Positions 6,794-13,861 of a DNA stretch of 18,352 nucleotides are shown here, piece after piece (the stretch's first letter is position 1; each line of letters opens with the position of its first letter). The DNA is from CAZHRJ01 sp964534765 (GTDB lineage: Bacteria > Lindowbacteria > 2-12-FULL-62-27): the NCBI GenBank assembly GCA_964534765.1, contig CAZHRJ010000053.1:1-18352 (forward strand), read 5' to 3'. The position numbers and the translations under genes were made by a program. The notes beneath the pieces were generated by a model. The model ran no database searches. It was not told where the DNA came from and was given only the letters and a program-made list of their open reading frames with translations.

Positions 6794-8285
6794 CCCGCCA
6801 CTCGCCGAGCCGCTCGACATCCTGCGCGCCGCCCATGGCGGCCGCCTTCACGGTTTCCTCCGTCAGCAAAATTTCCCCGCCGCACGCCTTCGCGACCAGC
6901 CGGGCCGCGATGTTCACCACATCCCCGATCACGGTATATTCCATCCGGCCGATCGATCCGACCGGACCCACGGATGCGATGCCGGTGGCGATGCCGATGC
7001 CGACCGGGAGGGCCAGTCCGGACCGGGTTTTGAGGTTCCGGCAGGCGGCGAGTATCTGTCGGGCCGCGCGGATGGCGCGGGCGGCGTGGTCATCCTGAGC
7101 GATGGGCGCGCCGAAAAAAGCGAGGACGCCGTCGCCGGTGAATTTGTCGATGGTACCGTTTTCGGCGAAGAGAGCCCGGGTTTTTTCGGCGAGTGCGTGA
7201 TTGAGACTTTCCAGGAGATCGTCCGGCGGCAGGGTTTCGGAAAGGCTTGTAAAACCGCGGATGTCGGTGAACAGCACGGTGATCTCCCGCCGATCGCCTC
7301 GAAGACCCTCCGAAAGACCGCGCCGGCGGACTTCCTCGGCCACGGTTGGAGAAAAAAATCTGGATAGCGCGGCGCGTTCCTCCGTTTCCCGGCGAACCTC
7401 GTCGATCAGGTTCACGTTTTCGATCGCCGTCCCCGCGAGATTGGCCAGCACGACCAGGAGCCGGAGATCCTCCGCGTCGAACACGCCGACCTTGCCCCGG
7501 TTTTCGACAACGACCGCACCCAACACCCGTTCGCGGCCCGACAGGGGCGCGACCATCGCGGATCGGATCGATCCCGCGGCCAGCGACGCTCCGGCCAGCC
7601 GGGCGTCCCGGCCCGCGTCAGCCGTGACCAGCGCAAGGCCCTGCTCCATGGCTCGCCGAAGAATCGTGCGGGAAAAGGGGAGCGAGTCGGCCGATTCGGC
7701 GCCTGATCTGGAAAAAACGATTTCAGGTTCCGATTTCCCGCGCAGAAAAATTCCGCATCGGTCCACCTCCATCGTGTCGATCAGCATGCGCGCGAGTCGT
7801 TCGAGCAGCCTTCGGATCTCGCGTTCGCCCTGAAGCGACAGGCCAATCTGGAGCAACGCCTCGAATCGGGCCGCCTGAGCTGCGGGATCCTTGGTTGATG
7901 ATTTTTGAATCAGCGGCAGGGACGCCCGGGAATGATCGGTAGTGGACTGAACAAACAGCACGTCCGACGCTGTGCCGTCGCCCGCCGGGTCGGCCGCGTC
8001 GCCGACCACCCGGAGGGACACGGGGCCGATGCCGATCAGATCGCCTGATTTGATCTCCCGCGTCTTGACCCGCTCACCGTTCACGCTCGTGCCGTGCGCT
8101 GATTCCAGGTCCTCGATGAAAAGACCGCCGCCCCGCCGGATGATCCGCGCGTGCCGGCGGGACACGGACGCGTGGCTGAGCGCCAGATCATTTTCGGCCA
8201 TGCGGCCGATGGAGAGAACGTCGCCAACGGGGCATTCGAAATTCGATTCGTGTCCATCCAGGACCCGGATGCGAAAGTCGGTCAT
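6750..8285 (-). CDS. FHA-GAF-class III nucleotidyl cyclase
   Basis: The 511-residue cytosolic protein has three domains. Residues 1-95 are an FHA phosphothreonine-binding domain (Gly27-Arg28, Ser42-Arg-Arg-His45, HGTSVNG). Residues about 135-300 are a GAF domain, likely binding a small ligand. Residues about 333-511 are a class III cyclase with metal ligands Asp341 (FTDIRGFT) and Asp385 (KFTGDG), substrate Lys381 and Asp455 (VIGDVVN), and transition-state Asn458 and Arg462. The Lys/Asp pair suggests ATP as substrate, giving cAMP from a homodimer. It begins 3 bp after the stop of the kinase gene, so the two are almost certainly co-translated, and the FHA domain may dock on the phosphorylated kinase. 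It is convergent with speB. Confidence 0.93.
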   Translation of the reverse strand: MTDFRIRVLDGHESNFECPVGDVLSIGRMAENDLALSHASVSRRHARIIRRGGGLFIEDLESAHGTSVNGERVKTREIKSGDLIGIGPVSLRVVGDAADPAGDGTASDVLFVQSTTDHSRASLPLIQKSSTKDPAAQAARFEALLQIGLSLQGEREIRRLLERLARMLIDTMEVDRCGIFLRGKSEPEIVFSRSGAESADSLPFSRTILRRAMEQGLALVTADAGRDARLAGASLAAGSIRSAMVAPLSGRERVLGAVVVENRGKVGVFDAEDLRLLVVLANLAGTAIENVNLIDEVRRETEERAALSRFFSPTVAEEVRRRGLSEGLRGDRREITVLFTDIRGFTSLSETLPPDDLLESLNHALAEKTRALFAENGTIDKFTGDGVLAFFGAPIAQDDHAARAIRAARQILAACRNLKTRSGLALPVGIGIATGIASVGPVGSIGRMEYTVIGDVVNIAARLVAKACGGEILLTEETVKAAAMGGAQDVERLGEWRVRGRAGELQVCRLR

Positions 8286-8288
8286 TTC

Positions 8289-10178
8289 TTAAACCGCCAC
8301 CCCGCCGGCCTTACGTTCCAGGTTATGCCGCATCGCCGTGAACACAAAGCTCGACAGGAGGTATCCCAGGAGTGGCGCGGCCAGGGCGAAAGAAAACCAT
8401 CCCATAGTACGGATCGTCCCCCGCGCCCAGCCGTATTTCTGAATGGTCTCCTCATATCCTCCAAGAATATGAATCGCTCCAATGCAAAGTCCGATCCAGA
8501 CCGCGGCCAGCGTGTAACGGGATAGAAGCCGGAAAATCTGGACGCCCTCCATCAGGGATTCCCGCGATCGGTGACCGGGACTGCCTCGAAAAAAGGCGCT
8601 GAACGCGCCGCCGATCTCCGTTGGCCGAAACGTCACCAGGGTGGCACCAAAGGCGAGCGGCAAGATCAGCACCAGAGTGCTTGGCGAAAAAAAATTCCAG
8701 CTCATGCGTACATTCTCTATCTTGCATAACATCCAGACGCCGACCGCGAAGAGAAATATCCCAAGAGCGCCGAAATGATCCTGTGGGCGGGTCTGAATGT
8801 TCAGGAATGCCGTCTGACCGCCCCGGCGTTCTACCATACTGCGAAGTGGGTCGAATACAAAATAGGCGATCAAAACCCCCCAGATGGGGCCTAGAAGCGC
8901 CAGCGCCACTCCGCCCGCCAGCCGGCCGATCTGGGAAAGGCTTGTCATTTCGGTAAACGCCTCCAGAATATGCATGGCTCCGACGATCACACTGATCCAC
9001 ATCGACACCATGGCTGACCGGGAAAGAGTGGCGAAGATGCGGGCATGATCCTCCGCGGCCTCCCTGGACTCATAGGCGTCATTTTTGAAGATGGCCGATA
9101 TGGCGCCGCCAATTTCACCCCAACTGTAGACCGTTAGAGCGCCGCCAAAGGCGCCCAGAATAATGATCGCCAGGGCGCTTGGCGCAATCAGGATGGTGAG
9201 ATCAATGCCTTCGATCGTCAGACACCCGGCGACTCCCATGGCAATCAAGAAGAATCCGAGATACTTCATGAAACTGACCTCCTTCGGTTGATTGTAAACG
9301 ATGTGCTCTGAATCTATTTCAGCCATGCACGCCGATTTCGGCCGGCCGCTCATGGATAGTGCCAGACGCGATGCGCTTGGACGCATGGCCGCCTGCCGAT
9401 CAAGGCACTGACCGATGATCCCGGCCAGTTTTTCCGGAATTTCCGCCCGAAGGCGTGTGGGGGACTGCGGCGTGATGTTGGTGTCTGAAATCTTCGCGAT
9501 GATCGACGCCGCCGTCGTGCCCGGAAACGGGAGATGCCCGGTCACCGCCTCGTAGAGTATGACGCCCATCGACCACACATCCGCCGCGGCCGTCACCTGT
9601 TTCGAATCCCGAAATGACTCCGGTGACATGTACGCCGGCGTTCCGAAATGCGACCCCGTTACCGTCAATGATGCCTCGTCCAGAATTTTTGCCACGCCAA
9701 GATCGATCAGTTTCACGCATCCGGACTCCGTCAGAAATATGTTTTCGGGCTTCAAATCACGGTGGATCACACCACGGCGGTGGATATGGATCAGCGCTTC
9801 AGCCAGATCCGTTACGATTCGCTCTGCCTCCTTGACCGGAAGCGGCGACTCCCTCGCAAGCCGGCTGGCCAGGGTCTCGCCTTTTAGAAGCTCCATCGCC
9901 AGGTAGGCCCTTCCGGCGGCCTGACCGAACTCGAAGATGCGGACGATCCCGCGATGGTCGATCCGATTCAACGCCTTGGCTTCGCGCTCCAATCGGTCAA
10001 CCAGCGCCGGATCGGTCATCAGGAATTCCGGAATGAGTTTGATCGCGACCCTGCCCTTTGGCCCTTCCGCTTCCCATACTTCCCCCATCCCGCCATGCGC
10101 GATCCGCGCGATTAAACGGTACTCGCCGATCGGTTCGCCCGGATTCATTTCAAACGGTGGCGGAAGCGCCGACGCCAA
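8289..10178 (-). CDS. Ser/Thr protein kinase fused to two MotA/ExbB-like membrane repeats
   Basis: Residues about 19-280 are a Hanks-type kinase: glycine loop GGMGEV (29-34), Lys47 in VAIK, HRDLKPEN (139-146), metal motif Asp159-Leu-Gly161 (DLG instead of DFG) and GTPAYMSPE. All catalytic residues are present. A 24-residue linker leads to Met304. Residues 304-629 hold eight hydrophobic segments in two tandem repeats (about 304-445 and 470-620). Each repeat has the pattern of MotA/TolQ/ExbB proteins: a PSxLxxIILGAFGGAL-like second segment, a WIxVIVGAMHIL-like third, and a fourth ending LxAYFVFDPL with basic residues. No PASTA sensor domain is present. The kinase would face the cytosol. The start is uncertain: TTG at 10178 gives 629 residues, ATG at 10148 gives 619; neither has a clear Shine-Dalgarno. 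Membrane-family assignment is by pattern only. Confidence 0.85.
   Translation of the reverse strand: MASALPPPFEMNPGEPIGEYRLIARIAHGGMGEVWEAEGPKGRVAIKLIPEFLMTDPALVDRLEREAKALNRIDHRGIVRIFEFGQAAGRAYLAMELLKGETLASRLARESPLPVKEAERIVTDLAEALIHIHRRGVIHRDLKPENIFLTESGCVKLIDLGVAKILDEASLTVTGSHFGTPAYMSPESFRDSKQVTAAADVWSMGVILYEAVTGHLPFPGTTAASIIAKISDTNITPQSPTRLRAEIPEKLAGIIGQCLDRQAAMRPSASRLALSMSGRPKSACMAEIDSEHIVYNQPKEVSFMKYLGFFLIAMGVAGCLTIEGIDLTILIAPSALAIIILGAFGGALTVYSWGEIGGAISAIFKNDAYESREAAEDHARIFATLSRSAMVSMWISVIVGAMHILEAFTEMTSLSQIGRLAGGVALALLGPIWGVLIAYFVFDPLRSMVERRGGQTAFLNIQTRPQDHFGALGIFLFAVGVWMLCKIENVRMSWNFFSPSTLVLILPLAFGATLVTFRPTEIGGAFSAFFRGSPGHRSRESLMEGVQIFRLLSRYTLAAVWIGLCIGAIHILGGYEETIQKYGWARGTIRTMGWFSFALAAPLLGYLLSSFVFTAMRHNLERKAGGVAV
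9277..9284 (-). promoter_or_regulatory. Perfect internal Shine-Dalgarno before Met304 of the kinase ORF
   Basis: On the minus strand AAGGAGGT (9284-9277) lies 7 bp upstream of an in-frame ATG (9269-9267) that encodes Met304, the first residue of the MotA-like part (MKYLGFFLIAMG). It is the strongest Shine-Dalgarno I see in the window. It predicts a separate 326-residue membrane protein (9269-8289) made from the same mRNA, or it is the surviving start site of a gene later fused to the kinase. Confidence 0.75.
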
Positions 10179-10278
10179 GTTTTCGGCTGATGCGATATTT
10201 ACCGAGCTGGCTGATCTGAAAAGACGCCTCCGGCCGGCCCGTCGGAGGACCGGTGGTCGCGCCGCGCCGATCCGTCGT

Positions 10279-10310
10279 CGGCCGGTCCTGCGGCCGGTCC
10301 TGCGGCCGGT
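10279..10310. repeat. 12-bp GC-rich tandem repeat
   Basis: CGGCCGGTCCTG is repeated at 10279-10290 and 10291-10302, followed by a partial third copy at 10303-10310. It lies in the 148-bp gap between the lipoprotein stop and the kinase start on the minus strand. CGGCCG is itself palindromic. No other feature is clear in this gap. Confidence 0.75.
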
Positions 10311-10326
10311 CGGTCATATCAGGGGT

Positions 10327-10884
10327 TTATTTCTTTTCCCAGGCTTTGTAGAGAGGCAGCAGAGTGTCTTTCAGTTTGATGACATCGTCGTAAACAACCG
10401 ACAGGGTCAGGGTGTCGGCCGACTCCGGCCAGACGATCAGGGTGTTTTTTTCCGTTGATAGAATTTTTCCGTTCGATGTGACTTTGGCGCCCATCCCCAT
10501 CTCCTGAACGAATATCCGCTCGCCGTTGGACCGGCGCAGTCCAAGATTGTGTTCCAACGCGTACTGGGTGACCAGTCCGCGGTATTCGGAGTTTATTTTT
10601 CCGTCGGTGCGCAGGTAGATTTTCTTGTCGAGAAGGTAAATGCCCTGGTCGGAGAGGTCCTTTTCGTATTGGGGAGTGGCGAATTTCTCGACCAGATCCT
10701 CAAAATCCTTCTTGATTTTTTCCGGATCGGTCTCATCCGATTTCCAGCCGGAGTAGGTGACATGGATTTCCCCGCCGGCCGGCGTCAGGACCAGGCGGGA
10801 CTCGGTTTTCTCCGAATGCAGACACCCCGATAGAAGAGTCAGGCAAAGAAGAACGACGGCGAACTTTGCGACCGTAACGCGCAT
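10327..10884 (-). CDS. Lipoprotein of unknown function
   Basis: The 185-residue protein starts with a lipoprotein signal peptide (MRVTVAKFAVVLLCLTLLSGC) whose lipobox LLSGC predicts lipid attachment at Cys21. After the Cys is HSEKTE, without Asp at +2, so outer-membrane sorting is the default guess. The mature part is hydrophilic, with a long charged segment (ETDPEKIKKDFEDLVEKF) and beta-rich stretches near the end (TLIVWPESADTLTLSVVYDD). I recognise no family. It is read in the same direction as the kinase and cyclase genes, 148 bp upstream of the kinase, and is divergent from the barrel-like gene at 10953, so the 68-bp gap between them should hold promoters for both directions. Confidence 0.8.
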   Translation of the reverse strand: MRVTVAKFAVVLLCLTLLSGCLHSEKTESRLVLTPAGGEIHVTYSGWKSDETDPEKIKKDFEDLVEKFATPQYEKDLSDQGIYLLDKKIYLRTDGKINSEYRGLVTQYALEHNLGLRRSNGERIFVQEMGMGAKVTSNGKILSTEKNTLIVWPESADTLTLSVVYDDVIKLKDTLLPLYKAWEKK

Positions 10885-10952
10885 GCGGGGTCATGGAACC
10901 ACAGCGGGCGGTCATATTCAAGTTTTCGATGATGTGGTAGTGATGGATCTCT

Positions 10953-11879
10953 ATGGTGATCGGCTCTGGATGTCGGCGGGTAGCGGTTTCGGTTGTTGCG
11001 TGTCTTTGCGTCATCGGTCCGATGTTGGACCGGGAAGACGCCCTGGCCGACCTCCGGCAGGACGACAGCACGCTTCGGAAGGTCGAAGACAAGATCGGCA
11101 GGCCAAAAGAAAAACCGCCCGAAGACGCGACAAGTGAAGACAGGACGGTGGAGAATGAGCGCCGCCGCCGGGCCGATCGCGAAGACTGGAAACGGGATCA
11201 TCCGGGCGAGCCTGTGCCGGATTGGGTTGGACAGGATGGAGATGATCTTCTGTGGGGCGACCTTGCTTTCCTCGCCGTGGCCGTGCCGTTCGCGGGGCCT
11301 TACTACCTCCTGGACGACGATTATCGCGAACCGATCGGGTTTTCGGCCTATCCCTTTGCCGCCGGCGCCGAGGGGTGCACCCGGAGGGACGGCCGGTCGT
11401 GGATGGTGAATTCCAATATATCCCTGCAGCGGATATCAGGGAATATTTATGCGCCTCGCGGCGACGTCATCTTAAATTTCTGGCGCCGATTCGCGTTTGA
11501 GGGAGCGTACAGCAAATTTGAGGAGCGGTTGAAGAACCGGACCGAGATTCTGTCCCTGGGCGAGGGGCTTTTAACGTTTGCCTTTGCCGCAAGAGACGTT
11601 CTGGATTTCCGTGCCGGAGTTGGGATTCAGACGATCGACGGCCGGAATGTCAACCGCGGCGTCAAATGGGCGTACCGGGTTCGATGGTTTCATCGGCCCA
11701 TTCAGATCAACCTGGATGTGGGAATCACCACCGGCATCGGCGCGTCGACCCTGTCCGAAATCGCGCCGAGCGTCGGAGTTCACATGGGACGGGTCGAGTA
11801 CAAGCTGGGGTACCGGCGTTTGAAGATTTCCGGCGACCGATTGGCCGGCCCGGAATTATCCCTGCGTGTGTGGTTTTGA
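10953..11879 (+). CDS. Probable outer-membrane beta-barrel-like protein of unknown function
   Basis: The 308-residue product has an N-terminal hydrophobic stretch (VAVSVVACLCVIGPML) that probably acts as a signal peptide. A highly charged segment follows (about residues 35-90, with runs such as ENERRRRADREDWKRDHPGE). The C-terminal half from about residue 150 has alternating strand-like sequence (RFAFEGAYSKFEERL, RAGVGIQTIDG, IQINLDVGITTGIG) and ends LSLRVWF with a terminal Phe, the hallmark of barrels inserted by BAM. No family is recognised. The DnaE-derived gene begins 2 bp after its stop, which suggests co-transcription. Other start codons nearby are out of frame. Confidence 0.6.
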   Translation: MVIGSGCRRVAVSVVACLCVIGPMLDREDALADLRQDDSTLRKVEDKIGRPKEKPPEDATSEDRTVENERRRRADREDWKRDHPGEPVPDWVGQDGDDLLWGDLAFLAVAVPFAGPYYLLDDDYREPIGFSAYPFAAGAEGCTRRDGRSWMVNSNISLQRISGNIYAPRGDVILNFWRRFAFEGAYSKFEERLKNRTEILSLGEGLLTFAFAARDVLDFRAGVGIQTIDGRNVNRGVKWAYRVRWFHRPIQINLDVGITTGIGASTLSEIAPSVGVHMGRVEYKLGYRRLKISGDRLAGPELSLRVWF

Positions 11880-11881
11880 CC

Positions 11882-13861
11882 GTGTTCACGCACTTGCATC
11901 TTCATACGGAATCCTCCGTCGCCGACTCGATTCTGAAACTGGATCAGGCCCTCCTGGCGGTTCGCGCGGATGGTCAGCGGGCGATGGCGATTACCGATCA
12001 CGGAAGTCTCAGGAGCCATTTTCCGGCCCTGATTCCACGTCATTTTGGCCCAGGGACGTCCCCATCCGGAGTTGAGCCGCTCCTTGGAGTGGAAGCCTAT
12101 CTGGACGCCGGCCTGCCGCCCTATCCGGATGGATATCCGCGACTCTGCCATCTGGTGCTCATCGCAAAAAATATCGAAGGCTATCAAAACCTTGTTCGCC
12201 TTCAGCGGTGGGCCTGGACACATAACCTCGTCATCGGGCGGTTTCCGGCGCTGACCTTGCCGATGATCGAGCAATTTCACCGCGGCCTCATCTGCACCAC
12301 CGCCTGTGTCGGTGGACCGGTCGGCCGGCCGGTCACACTTGGCCTCTGGGATGTGGCCGAGGACCTCTTTTTGCGATTCAACGATCTGTTCGACGAGGAT
12401 TTTTATGGGGAGGTTTCCGCCCATCCTCTGGCCGAACAGCCGGAAATCAACCGGGCGGTCGCCCTCTTTTCGGGCCGCGCCGGCCGGCGGATCGTGCAGA
12501 CCGTCGATTCTCATTATCTCGGCCCGGCCGACTGGATTTCCCATGACTGTCTGCTCAAAACAAAAGATAAACGAAAATCCGGATACCGATATCCCGCCGC
12601 GTGTTTTTATCTCGCCCCGGAATGGCGGGTTCGAGGCTATGGATTCAATCCGGAATGGATCGATGAAACCAATCGCGTGGCTGAAAAATGCTCCGCAGCC
12701 GCGGAGGTGCGGGCCGCGATCCTGACCGCGGCATCGGTCCGGGGCGGGCCCCAGCCGTCCGCGGCGGCAACCGCGATGACGAGTGAGGAATTATTTCTTT
12801 CAAAAACCGTCCCCATCACTCCTTACGATGCGCTCCGTTCCGTATGGGTCTGGGCCGGTCTTCCGCCTGGCGGATGGTCGGAGCTTGCCGCCCACGCGCG
12901 CCGAATAAAACGCATGGCATCCGTTCAGTCGTATCCGGTCCGAGCGTTCTCCCGCAAGTATCCGAATCTCTGGTCGATGGCCCGCGGTCTGGCAGGATTG
13001 CCCCGGGCGGTCTGCCCCGATTTCCGGCATAAAATTCTCGTCAGCGACGCGCTGAAAGACTTGATCCCGGTCCGAACGGTTGATGGTTTGCCGGTCGCGG
13101 AAATCGACTGCGTCACCGCTCGCGCGCTTCATCTCCCGGTGCGTCAAACCGCCGAATCGGAACGCGAACCCCACAAGGGCATCGAAGAATTCTACAGAGG
13201 CCTCGCATTCTGGTGGAACGATCGGCCGCGTCAGGCTCTGAGGGCTTTTCAGGTCAGCATCGCCGCCGTCCCGTCGGCCGGAATTGGGACATCCCTGTCC
13301 ATTCCGGCACTGGGACGTCCCTGTCCGTCGGCATTGATCCTTGCCAGAATTCGCCTGGCCCAGTCGTTGCGTGAACTCGGCCGGCAGGACGAATCCGATA
13401 AGTGGTTGCGGGATCTTCGGCAGGATCCGCATGTGGACTCGCTGCACCTCAAGAAGTTTGTCATGGCCATTGGTCGACCCGCCGTCCCCGTGCCGGGCAT
13501 TCAACTTGAGCTCTATCCGGAAGTGGCGGTCCTGTCCATGCCGGATTCCATAACACCCGATTTCGGAGAAATTCGAAAAGCGTGTGAACCGGCAGTCGCC
13601 GCCGGCATACGGGATGTGATCGTTTCCGGGCCGGCGATCGCGCGGCTCGAGTCCCGGCACTCGCGCGCAGCGCGGTTGAATCCTGTCCTTGCCCGGTTCA
13701 GAAAATATTTGAAATCCCGGGCCATCGATTTGCATATCAACCTGGACATCTCCCAAATACCGTCTCGAATCGATCCGCCGGCTAAATCGCCGCCCACGCG
13801 AGAACGGAATGTGAGCCGCTCTCGACAACGGCGTCCCATCGGAGCCGGAACCTCCGCCTGA
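11882..13861 (+). CDS. DnaE-derived PHP-domain protein lacking the polymerase core, with TPR-like tail
   Basis: From GTG 11882 the product has 659 residues. Residues 1-250 match the PHP domain of DNA polymerase III alpha (DnaE), and the expected metal ligands are all present: the His4/His6/His8 cluster, Asp15, His40 (TDHG), Glu71 (GVEAY), His90 (HLVLIAKN), Cys142 (TTACVGG), Asp209 and His211 (DSHYL). DnaE-like sequence continues (SHDCLLKTKDKR, WIDETNRVAEKC) and resumes at about 318-423 with the segment that normally follows the palm (LRSVWVWAGLPPGGW; GLAGLPRAVCPDFR; VSDALKDLIPVRTVDG). The catalytic core with PGRGSAAGS and the PDIDIDF aspartates is absent. Residues about 430-520 look TPR-like. 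A 56-bp repeat sits in frame at about residues 464-482. It cannot polymerise DNA; metal-dependent phosphoesterase or 3'-5' exonuclease activity is possible. The frame is open back to 11666; the GTG fits the PHP start. Confidence 0.8.
   Translation: MFTHLHLHTESSVADSILKLDQALLAVRADGQRAMAITDHGSLRSHFPALIPRHFGPGTSPSGVEPLLGVEAYLDAGLPPYPDGYPRLCHLVLIAKNIEGYQNLVRLQRWAWTHNLVIGRFPALTLPMIEQFHRGLICTTACVGGPVGRPVTLGLWDVAEDLFLRFNDLFDEDFYGEVSAHPLAEQPEINRAVALFSGRAGRRIVQTVDSHYLGPADWISHDCLLKTKDKRKSGYRYPAACFYLAPEWRVRGYGFNPEWIDETNRVAEKCSAAAEVRAAILTAASVRGGPQPSAAATAMTSEELFLSKTVPITPYDALRSVWVWAGLPPGGWSELAAHARRIKRMASVQSYPVRAFSRKYPNLWSMARGLAGLPRAVCPDFRHKILVSDALKDLIPVRTVDGLPVAEIDCVTARALHLPVRQTAESEREPHKGIEEFYRGLAFWWNDRPRQALRAFQVSIAAVPSAGIGTSLSIPALGRPCPSALILARIRLAQSLRELGRQDESDKWLRDLRQDPHVDSLHLKKFVMAIGRPAVPVPGIQLELYPEVAVLSMPDSITPDFGEIRKACEPAVAAGIRDVIVSGPAIARLESRHSRAARLNPVLARFRKYLKSRAIDLHINLDISQIPSRIDPPAKSPPTRERNVSRSRQRRPIGAGTSA
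13271..13326. repeat. 56-bp palindromic repeat, copy A (inside the DnaE-derived gene)
   Basis: The element matches copy B at 52 of 56 bases. Its left part is a hairpin: GCCGGAAT (13277-13284) pairs perfectly with ATTCCGGC (13301-13308), and GGACA pairs with TGTCC inside, leaving loop TCCC and a two-base bulge. The word TGGGACRTCCCTGTCC occurs twice, at 13285-13300 and 13311-13326. CCGTCGGC (13271-13278) recurs at 13325-13332, like a target duplication. It adds residues such as AGIGTSLSIPALGRPCP without breaking the frame. Confidence 0.8.
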
